A stretch of DNA of 64,000 bases. Source: Mucilaginibacter sp. Lineage in GTDB: Bacteria; Bacteroidota; Bacteroidia; Sphingobacteriales; Sphingobacteriaceae. This document shows positions 54,993 through 62,290 of the stretch, piece after piece; the stretch's first letter is position 1; every line of letters starts with the position of its first letter. A model generated the notes under the pieces. That model saw only the letters and a list, made by a program, of their open reading frames with translations, ran no database searches and had not been told where the DNA came from. The stretch lies in assembly GCA_028288025.1 (NCBI GenBank), contig JAQBOM010000004.1, forward strand, positions 124,001-188,000. Direction: 5' to 3'. The translations under genes and the position numbers were made by a program.

Positions 54993-56153
54993 ATGACAAG
55001 ACGGAAAATATTTGTATTGGTGCTTGCCGCTATATTGTTGCTCCCCTTGTGGATGTGGCTGGCCTGGCTATCGACACCTAAAACAAAACTTGTTGTCGCC
55101 ATTGTAGATAAAACGGTGCTCGATCGATCGGCCCAGGAGCATATTTCACTAAACTGGGTGCTTAACAATAACCGATTTACCAAAACGTCGGCACTCGATT
55201 ACCAGATCGATCATGATTATTTTGGCTTTTTTCCGTCGGATAGTGAAAAATACCGGATCAAAGGACTGGAAAGATTTTCATCCGAACAGCTAAAGCAGTT
55301 AAGCACCGATGCCGACGCCGCTTATTTTACCGATACTTATGGTATTTACAGGAATGAATGGTTTCGTAAAGTAAATATAAACGAACGCTCGCCTATTTTA
55401 TATGGCGGCATGAGCGCCCAGGACATCGAGTTTCTGCGCGATATGAAAGCGGCGCATAAGCTGGTTATAACCGAGTTCAACAGCATTGGGTCGCCGACTA
55501 CGGCAGATATCCGCAACAAATTCGAACAGCTTTTTAGCATGCACTGGACCGGCTGGACAGCGCGGTATTTTGATAACCTGGACACCGCCATCAACCGGGA
55601 GTTGCCGGGTTGGCTGATTCGCAATTATAAAGATCAGCACGAACACAAGTGGCCCTTTCATAAGGCTGGGGTTGCCTTTGTGAGTAACCTCGACCAGGTA
55701 TTTATTTTAGAGGATAGCACTCATTTAGTTGACCCGGTCCCGCACATTATTACGGCCGCGTATGGACAGAAGAATTTATCGTTGCCTGAAAGCATCAAGT
55801 ATCCCTATTGGTTTGATATCATATCGCCCGACCTGTCCAAAAACCATGTGGTATCGCGGTTCGGGCTAAAACTTAAACCATCAGGTTTGGAGGAATTGAA
55901 AAAGTATAATGTGCCTGCGACTTTCCCGGCAATTATTATGCACAATGATAAGGACTACCAGTTTTATTATTTCTCCGGAGATTTTTGTGATAATCCCATC
56001 GGGCTGGGCACCTCCTATTTTAAAGGGATTGGTTTTTTCAAGGGGCTTTTTTATAACGGTAGCAATCGCGCAGAACGGCAAAGTTTCTTCTGGAATTTTT
56101 ACCGCCCCCTGGTAGCCAATATACTTGAACAAAAGGCGCAGGACAAAAAATAA
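54993..56153 (+). CDS. Membrane-anchored protein of unknown function in the glycan locus
   Basis: The 386-residue product begins MTRRKIFVLVLAAILLLPLW, an uncleaved anchor of about 22 residues, and has a large extracytoplasmic part. Visible segments are VAIVDKTVLDRSAQEH, ADAAYFTDTYGIYRNEW, LYGGMSAQDIEFLRDMKAA, LVITEFNSIGSPTTADIR, PYWFDIISPD and HNDKDYQFYYFSGDF. I recognise no family. The alternation of hydrophobic strands and helices looks like a TIM-barrel or Rossmann-type enzyme, and the E of ITEFNS, D and H residues are possible catalytic groups (speculative). It follows the YaiO gene by 5 bp and faces the LTA-synthase-like gene, so a role in glycan processing is a guess from context. Confidence 0.7.
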   Translation: MTRRKIFVLVLAAILLLPLWMWLAWLSTPKTKLVVAIVDKTVLDRSAQEHISLNWVLNNNRFTKTSALDYQIDHDYFGFFPSDSEKYRIKGLERFSSEQLKQLSTDADAAYFTDTYGIYRNEWFRKVNINERSPILYGGMSAQDIEFLRDMKAAHKLVITEFNSIGSPTTADIRNKFEQLFSMHWTGWTARYFDNLDTAINRELPGWLIRNYKDQHEHKWPFHKAGVAFVSNLDQVFILEDSTHLVDPVPHIITAAYGQKNLSLPESIKYPYWFDIISPDLSKNHVVSRFGLKLKPSGLEELKKYNVPATFPAIIMHNDKDYQFYYFSGDFCDNPIGLGTSYFKGIGFFKGLFYNGSNRAERQSFFWNFYRPLVANILEQKAQDKK

Positions 56154-56158
56154 TTCAA

Positions 56159-58207
56159 CTATTTAGTTCGCGTATAGCGGTGATAAATGGTATCCGGTAT
56201 TATGTGATTCCCGGACATAATCATCGTGTTTTTTTTCCTGAACTGGTCGAAGGCGTTTTTGAGTTGATTTAGTTTTGCTTCATCCTGGATTGGGTCTTCG
56301 CCTAACTCCGGGTTTAATTTAAACAGGTTCTCACCGTTGAGGTGGTATTCGCCCATCACAAAGTCAACCAAATCTGTTTTGGTTTGCATAAGCGGATAGG
56401 CATGAATGTTTTGAAAACTCCTTGTAGTATCCAAACCCTGTCCCAGCCAGCTAACCAGCGATGGCCCTTTTGTTTTGAAATTATGGTGCAGATAAGCCAG
56501 GAGGCTGGGGCTGATATCAAAATGTGTAGATACCGAGGCAAATTGTGCCGGTTTTTTTAGCATCGGCGAATAAATAATGAGCGGCACATGGTAGCGGTCA
56601 ATTTTATCGCTCATCGGTATTTCGGGCATGCGGTGATCGCCGGTTATCAGGAAAATGGTATTGCTGTAATCGCTCCTTTTGCTATAGTTATTAAAAAATC
56701 CGCGCAGCATGTCATCAAGATAAAGAATGCTTGCATACTGCAGTTTGTAGTTGCGGTGTTCGCTCTTTTTATTGTCGTCGAAACCCAATTGCGTCATTCG
56801 TTGTTCAAACCGCAGCAAATATTTCTGTTGATCATTGATTATAAAAGGGTCGTGTGTGGCTACCGTTAACACCACGTTCAGCTGGGGGGCCGCAGGTTTA
56901 TCACTACGCGTTGCTAAAAAATGCCTGAACAATTCGCCATCATTATATCCCCAGGTAAAGCCGTTTTGAGCTGGCAGCTTAGCATAGCCGGCCGGAAAAG
57001 ACTTTTCGTCGTTCAATTCATCTATTCCATTTTTATGCAGAAACGTGGCCATGTTATCAAATTGTGAATCGCCGCCATAGTAAAATGATGTATGATAGCC
57101 GTTGTATTTTAAAAGGCTCAACAGCGATAAGTGTTCAGGCATACCCTGGCCCAGCTCCTCAAAACCATTTTTTGCAAAAGGGAGCGAACCTAGCAGCGAC
57201 GGCAGTACCGCGAAAGTACGGCCGCCCTCGCTTAAAAAGTTTTTCCAGTACAGGCTTTTGCCCGATAGCGAATCAATAAATGGTGTGAAATTACCCAGGT
57301 AAGCGCCGCTATTTGTAAAAGCCCGGCCCAGGCCTTCCACCAAAATAATGACAACGTTTGGCTGCGTTGATGAGGCTTTAAAAAATGGCGAAAGTACATC
57401 AGGTACGCTATCGGCATGCAGAAACGGGTAGTGCTCAGGGTCGGTGTATTTCAATCCAGCGATTGTTTTATTATCCGAACTGCCATAATCGCTGATATAG
57501 CTGTCGGCGTAAATATCGGTCTCGTCCTTACCGGAAAAAAAATGTTTTTGGGAGGCTGCCCAAAAATAGTCGGGCTTATTAAGTACTAAATTATTCGCAA
57601 AATCCGATCTCAAATCAGGGACAAAGCTTTTCGACAACAACCCTGTGAGGATAACCAGCAACGACAACAAGGGAATGGCAAAAGCTGCATAGCGGTTTAA
57701 TCTTATTCTTTTTGGTAAAACATATAAGGCGGCAAATACCGATACAAGAAGCAGGATAAAGATTAAAATATTGAATATGCTTATTCCACCCGAGCTGCCT
57801 ACGGTCTGTTTAATATCCCCAACAGAATAACTGTAAAGATCGGCGCCTAATGGAACCAGCGATGTTGTAAAGTAAAGTGCAAGGCCAAGCTGTAGAAGCG
57901 CCATTACAACGATCAATATGCTAAACGTTATTGCTGCCGCCTTGCGCGAAATAAGATAGAGCAACGCATAAATAACGAAAAAGTAAACGAGCCATTTTAA
58001 CCAAAAAACAACATCATTTAGCCACGACCAAAATATTGTCCCCGCGAAATTCGGTGGAAACTGGTGTACCACGCCATTGTAAATTAATTCGAACAGTGTT
58101 AATACTAAAATAACTGCTAACCAAATTATTGCCAGTGCCGAGAACGACGCTGCTGCCCGGGTTAATTTCTCCCGGAGAGAGGCTTGTTTAACTTCCTTTT
58201 TTTTCAT
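56159..58207 (-). CDS. LTA synthase-like sulfatase-fold phosphotransferase
   Basis: The 682-residue protein (ATG at 58207) has five N-terminal membrane helices and a periplasmic sulfatase-fold domain (about 280-600): VVIILVEGLGRAF, SEGGRTFAVLPSLLGSLPF with a candidate Thr nucleophile, YGGDSQFDNMATFLHKNGI and TGDHRMPEIPMS. LtaS-like enzymes move phosphoglycerol, or phosphoethanolamine in relatives, onto glycans. A frame starting at 58237 would overlap the GT2 gene by 23 nt; the ATG at 58207 follows the GT2 stop by 7 nt. Its stop is 5 bp from the convergent unknown gene. Substrate unknown; probably decorates the glycan made by the GT2 enzyme. Confidence 0.88.
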   Translation of the reverse strand: MKKKEVKQASLREKLTRAAASFSALAIIWLAVILVLTLFELIYNGVVHQFPPNFAGTIFWSWLNDVVFWLKWLVYFFVIYALLYLISRKAAAITFSILIVVMALLQLGLALYFTTSLVPLGADLYSYSVGDIKQTVGSSGGISIFNILIFILLLVSVFAALYVLPKRIRLNRYAAFAIPLLSLLVILTGLLSKSFVPDLRSDFANNLVLNKPDYFWAASQKHFFSGKDETDIYADSYISDYGSSDNKTIAGLKYTDPEHYPFLHADSVPDVLSPFFKASSTQPNVVIILVEGLGRAFTNSGAYLGNFTPFIDSLSGKSLYWKNFLSEGGRTFAVLPSLLGSLPFAKNGFEELGQGMPEHLSLLSLLKYNGYHTSFYYGGDSQFDNMATFLHKNGIDELNDEKSFPAGYAKLPAQNGFTWGYNDGELFRHFLATRSDKPAAPQLNVVLTVATHDPFIINDQQKYLLRFEQRMTQLGFDDNKKSEHRNYKLQYASILYLDDMLRGFFNNYSKRSDYSNTIFLITGDHRMPEIPMSDKIDRYHVPLIIYSPMLKKPAQFASVSTHFDISPSLLAYLHHNFKTKGPSLVSWLGQGLDTTRSFQNIHAYPLMQTKTDLVDFVMGEYHLNGENLFKLNPELGEDPIQDEAKLNQLKNAFDQFRKKNTMIMSGNHIIPDTIYHRYTRTK

Positions 58208-58214
58208 GGTAGCT

Positions 58215-59639
58215 TTATATTTTCTTCTGCGCGGCAAACCCCTGCCTGGTCATTTCGCCCCAGCTATTCTTTTTCCTTAGCAAGTCAATATTACCCCTGA
58301 TTGCCGACCAAACAACAAACGGGTGGTAAATAAAAGGCTCGAGAACGGCAACAAGCAGCAGGCGCAGGATATCTTTATTTCGCTTGTATTGATTGTAGGT
58401 TAAAACTTCCATCAGGATAGCAAAAACCGAATATAATATCCCGATGATAATAACACCTATCATAAGCAAAATTACAGAATGGCTGATGATACCCATTATC
58501 CAAGATAGTATAAGTATGATAATGCCGATAAACTCAATTATTGGTGCTAAAAATTCAAAAAATAGCCAGTAAGGATAGCTCAGCATGCCTAGTAATCCGT
58601 AATCGGGATTCAGGAACATCTTTCTATGCATCCTGAGTGTTTCAATTGTTCCGCGCGCCCAGCGGTTGCGCTGCCTGCCTAATATTTTAAAAGAAGCCGG
58701 CGCCTCCGTCCAGCATAATGGGTCGGGGATAAAACTTACCCGGTATGGTTCTTTTAATTCTTCCATGTAACGCCGCATCCGCACTACCAGCTCCATGTCT
58801 TCGCCCACGGTTTTAACATTATAGCCACCGCATTTTATAACGATCTCTTTATCAAAAACCCCAAATGCACCGGATATGAGTAATAAACCATTCAGACGGG
58901 CCCAAGCCATCCGGCCAAGCAAAAATGCACGTATATACTCCAGAGTCTGCATTCTTGGCAAAAACTGGTCGGGTAAATTTACCTTTACAATACGGCCGCC
59001 TTCTATTTCGCAGCTGTTGGCAATACGCACCACGCCGCCAACGGCTATAACCCGTTTGGTGGTACTTTCTAAAAACGGCTTCGCAAGTTTTAATATCGCG
59101 TCCTGTTCAAGTACACAGTCCACATCAATGCACACGTAATATTTGTTTCGTGCTATATTAACGCCAACATTTAGTGCGTCGGCTTTACCGCCGTTTGCCT
59201 TATCTACGACAGTTAACTTACTGTATACCGGGTTATGGCTTTTATAAACCCCCTTCACCGGCTTTGTAGGTATCTGCTCGTTCACAAAATATTCTATCTT
59301 GTGCAAATCGTATGTGGTTATGAGCCTATTTAAAGAGTCATCTTTGCTGCCATCATTTATGATGATCACTTCGAGGTGATTATAATGCAGCGATAGCAAT
59401 GAGCGTACATTTTCCACAATCGTTTCGCCCTCGTTATAGGCCGGCGCCAAAATACTCATGCTGGGCAGCTCAGTCGATGATGCCAGTACGCGGTAATCGG
59501 TAAAGCTATTTTTGTGCCGGTAGTTTCTTATTTCAGCAATAGATAAAATGCTTATTGCTACGTAACAAATCAATAAAAGCGCGGAGTACAGCAAAAAGCC
59601 AATCGTAAAAAGGTGGTAAATGATTTCCTGCCAGTTCAT
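58215..59639 (-). CDS. Processive-type family 2 glycosyltransferase
   Basis: The 474-residue membrane enzyme has one N-terminal helix pair (about 8-36) and a GT-A domain with NDGS at 95-98, D172-x-D174, GED at 279-281 and QRNRW at 323-327, the Q/RxxRW motif of processive synthases such as PgaC, cellulose synthase and hyaluronan synthase. Four more helices follow (about 343-430). The D-x-D and Q-x-x-R-W positions are intact. It overlaps the HEAT gene by 4 nt and precedes the LTA synthase-like gene by 7 nt. Sugar specificity cannot be read from the sequence. Confidence 0.92.
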   Translation of the reverse strand: MNWQEIIYHLFTIGFLLYSALLLICYVAISILSIAEIRNYRHKNSFTDYRVLASSTELPSMSILAPAYNEGETIVENVRSLLSLHYNHLEVIIINDGSKDDSLNRLITTYDLHKIEYFVNEQIPTKPVKGVYKSHNPVYSKLTVVDKANGGKADALNVGVNIARNKYYVCIDVDCVLEQDAILKLAKPFLESTTKRVIAVGGVVRIANSCEIEGGRIVKVNLPDQFLPRMQTLEYIRAFLLGRMAWARLNGLLLISGAFGVFDKEIVIKCGGYNVKTVGEDMELVVRMRRYMEELKEPYRVSFIPDPLCWTEAPASFKILGRQRNRWARGTIETLRMHRKMFLNPDYGLLGMLSYPYWLFFEFLAPIIEFIGIIILILSWIMGIISHSVILLMIGVIIIGILYSVFAILMEVLTYNQYKRNKDILRLLLVAVLEPFIYHPFVVWSAIRGNIDLLRKKNSWGEMTRQGFAAQKKI

Positions 59640-60772
59640 ACAGTCAGTTCTCCTTTTATTTGCGCTATTATTTCGGTTAACGGATGCCCTGCGGTTGAAG
59701 CTGATGCCTCCAGCATCTGCAAGCCGTTTTTGCTGATATGTGTAAGGGCCCTGGCAGCACGAATCTTCATCTCGTTATTATCATAGTTTAAAAGGCTTAC
59801 GAGGAAAGAGACATCTTCTTCTGTTCCGACCGATTGCAGGGCCTTTATTATCGCTAATTGTATTTCAAGTTCTTCTTCCCAAAACTTCGATTTGAGTATC
59901 GCTGCCGTTTTATCAGTGTAAATTTCGCCAAGACAATCAATGGCTTGCAGGCGTACTGTTGGTTCTGGATGTTCAAGACATGAAAGTATCGTATCGTGCC
60001 ATTGAAACCATTGGTAGCTGCGGGCAAGCTTCAACGCAAACACTACCACGCTGCTGTTTTCAGATTTGAGCCAGGCATCAATGCTGACATCCATAGGCGC
60101 CGCCTGGGACAATTGTTGTAACAGTTTGATCTGCTGCCATTCGGAAATGGGGTAGGTAATTACATTTAAAAAACGAAGCCCTTCAAACCCATAAAATTGC
60201 ACCGTCGCTGATTGTGCTTCCATTCGTACCAGCTCATTTTTATCGTTTGTGTACCGATAAAGTTTGGGCAGCACATCTTTCAACTCCATTGTTGTGAGCT
60301 CCTGTATTGCTTTGGCCTTTACGTACCATTGCGGGCTTTTTAAGTTGGCAAGCGCATATTTATCAAACTGCAATTGCTGATACAGGTGTTTTAAATTTTC
60401 GGATGCCATGCCAGCCAGGCTTTTTTTGGTTGACATGAGCTCTTCGGTCATGAGCTGTCTGAAATGCCGGTTGTGCATTAAGCTTTCGGCACGGGCGGTC
60501 AATGGTATTGCGGCATCAGGACTGTCTTCATTATCATGAAATACGGCTTTACGTATAAGCCGCCCTGCAATCAAGCGCCATTTTGCGTGTTGTTTTTCGT
60601 GTATGCTCTTGTTATACAGAAAAAACAGCATAAAGATCAAAAGGCATATAATTAAAATACCAAGCGATTCGATAAGGATACCCATGTAACTTAACCCCGA
60701 AAGAAGGGCCAGCGGTAATAGTAGATGACTCGCGAAACAGATTGTAGTGAAATGATTTAAATGAATTTCCAT
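59636..60772 (-). CDS. Membrane-anchored HEAT-repeat protein
   Basis: The 378-residue protein has two N-terminal membrane segments (about 10-30 and 32-54) followed by a cytoplasmic part with a basic stretch, then HEAT repeats (about 150-370: SPQWYVKAKAIQELTTM, ELVRMEAQSATVQF, HPEPTVRLQAIDCLGEIY, NYDNNEMKIRAARALTHI). It has no catalytic motif. HEAT solenoids bind protein partners, so it probably scaffolds the glycosyltransferase and may bind the CheY-like receiver encoded just upstream (41-bp gap). The 4-nt overlap with GT2 implies stoichiometric coupling. Role inferred from context. Confidence 0.82.
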   Translation of the reverse strand: MEIHLNHFTTICFASHLLLPLALLSGLSYMGILIESLGILIICLLIFMLFFLYNKSIHEKQHAKWRLIAGRLIRKAVFHDNEDSPDAAIPLTARAESLMHNRHFRQLMTEELMSTKKSLAGMASENLKHLYQQLQFDKYALANLKSPQWYVKAKAIQELTTMELKDVLPKLYRYTNDKNELVRMEAQSATVQFYGFEGLRFLNVITYPISEWQQIKLLQQLSQAAPMDVSIDAWLKSENSSVVVFALKLARSYQWFQWHDTILSCLEHPEPTVRLQAIDCLGEIYTDKTAAILKSKFWEEELEIQLAIIKALQSVGTEEDVSFLVSLLNYDNNEMKIRAARALTHISKNGLQMLEASASTAGHPLTEIIAQIKGELTV

Positions 60773-60813
60773 CTGTTTGACGCTAAATATTGGATCGCCA
60801 ATCCGGTTATCAG

Positions 60814-61179
60814 TTATTTCCGGCCTGTGTCAAACCGCCGTACACGAACCGAAACCTCGTTGGGGCTAAAAGGTTTGGTAATAAAATCATCCGCGCCAAG
60901 TTTAAATGCCTCCAGTACAACATTCTCCTGGCCCATGCCCGAAAGAATGATAACACGCATACTATCCGGGTATTTACTTTTTACCGCGCCGATTATTTCC
61001 AGGCCGGATACATACGGCATCATAATATCGGTAATAACGATGTCGGGCTGAAATTCGTCGATCTTTTCCAGCGCCTCACGGCCATCGTGGGTAACAACAA
61101 CTTCGTGCCCGTCCTTTTTTAGGCGGAATTCGAGCAACATCAGTATTACCTGATCATCTTCGGCTACCAGGATCTTCAT
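60814..61179 (-). CDS. Single-domain CheY-like response regulator
   Basis: The 121-residue protein is a receiver domain alone: acidic D8/D9 (AEDD), phospho-acceptor D51 in TDIMMP, S80 in LSGMG and K102 in ITKPFSP. No output domain follows, so it acts by protein contact. As first gene of the HEAT-GT2-LTA-synthase group, it may switch the glycan synthase through the HEAT protein. The kinase that phosphorylates it is not adjacent. Confidence 0.93.
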   Translation of the reverse strand: MKILVAEDDQVILMLLEFRLKKDGHEVVVTHDGREALEKIDEFQPDIVITDIMMPYVSGLEIIGAVKSKYPDSMRVIILSGMGQENVVLEAFKLGADDFITKPFSPNEVSVRVRRFDTGRK

Positions 61180-61339
61180 AACAACTCAAAGTTAATATTA
61201 GTTACGGATAATGAGCGTTCGTTAAGTTAATTTCAAACTTGCTGCCATATCTTATATTTCAATATTTATTGCTTTATATATAATTTATTTATCTAAATAT
61301 AAAGTTTTAGCGCCTTATACGGTTTTGCCAGATTTTTAG

Positions 61340-61402
61340 TTTAATAGAATACCGTATTTGTAAAACATTATACGTTACAATACCGTAATATTTGTAATAC
61401 CC
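61340..61402. promoter_or_regulatory. Repeated ATACCGTA...TTTGTAA elements in a divergent promoter region
   Basis: ATACCGTATTTGTAA (starting about 61349) and ATACCGTAATATTTGTAA (starting about 61380) form a 31-bp direct repeat between the receiver gene and the START-domain gene. TATACGGT lies at about 61317, and an imperfect inverted part ATTATACGTTAC/AATACCGTAAT overlaps the second copy. The repetition and the divergent location fit an operator region. Pattern inference. Confidence 0.4.
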
Positions 61403-61418
61403 CTATCCGGTCTTTTCC

Positions 61419-62057
61419 ATGAAGAAGCATTTTCTGTTTTTTATAGTGTTTGTATCAGCAATTTCAGCCGTCGCCCAGGGCAAATGGGAGTTAAAGAAAA
61501 ATGAAAATGGCATTGAAGTTTATACCCGCAAGGCAGCCGCCGGAAATTTAAAGGAGCTGCGTGTAACATGTGAGCTGGATGCCACCAAAGCGCAGCTGAT
61601 CAATACCCTGCTTGATATTCCCGACTATAACGACTGGGTTTACTCGAACAAGAAATCGGTTATATTAAAAACAGTTAGCCCGCAGCGGATTATCTATTAT
61701 ACACAATCGCATTTACCATGGCCGATCAAAGACCGCGATTTGGTTATCGAGCTTGATATTAATCCAACCCCCGAAGTTTTGAATATCCAGGCAAAAAGCC
61801 TGCCCGCATATGTGCCAAAAGCCAACGATTTTATAAGGGTACCTTACTCCCTCGCCACGTGGAAGGTAACACAAGCCAACAACAATAAATTAAAAGTTGA
61901 TTACACTTTCAGCGTTGATCCCGGCGGCAACATACCCGCGTGGATCGTAAACGCTACAATGGCCATTGGACCATATAATTCTTTCGTTAAACTGAGGGAG
62001 GTTTTGAAAAAGAGCGGTGGTAAAAAAAGCCTCCAGGCGAGTGCTGAAGGCTTTTGA
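61419..62057 (+). CDS. Secreted START-domain lipid-binding protein
   Basis: The 212-residue product has a signal peptide (MKKHFLFFIVFVSAISAVA-Q) and a START-like domain (about 22-200): GKWELKKNENGIEVYTRKA, DIPDYNDWVYSNKKSVILK, LPWPIKDRDLVIELDI, FIRVPYSLATWKVTQ and DPGGNIPAWIVNATMAIGPY. START domains hold one lipid or other hydrophobic ligand in a deep pocket; the ligand is unknown here. The last residues (KKSLQASAEGF) are encoded by a hairpin-forming sequence that looks like a terminator. Confidence 0.9.
   Translation: MKKHFLFFIVFVSAISAVAQGKWELKKNENGIEVYTRKAAAGNLKELRVTCELDATKAQLINTLLDIPDYNDWVYSNKKSVILKTVSPQRIIYYTQSHLPWPIKDRDLVIELDINPTPEVLNIQAKSLPAYVPKANDFIRVPYSLATWKVTQANNNKLKVDYTFSVDPGGNIPAWIVNATMAIGPYNSFVKLREVLKKSGGKKSLQASAEGF
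62025..62055. terminator. Hairpin overlapping the end of the START-domain gene
   Basis: AAAAGCCT (62025-62032) pairs with AGGCTTTT (62048-62055). The right arm ends with the codons before the TGA at 62055-62057, so the gene's 3' end is part of the hairpin. The A-run on the left gives a seven-T run on the minus strand, hence possible termination of minus-strand transcripts. Confidence 0.5.
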
Positions 62058-62290
62058 TCAGGTGGCGGAGCCTGTACAAATCTCGAACTATTTCCTAACT
62101 GATTTACGATTGATCACTAATTGGAATTATAACTTTTTTTCAATTATTTCAGTATCCTTAATAAACGTTATGGTGATACATATCCCGCCAAATTCTAAAT
62201 AATACCTGCCGGATACTCATTCTGCATTGTTACGGCATATCATTTAAAAGACTTTAGTGGTGTAATTATTAAATGATAAATTTAAACACC

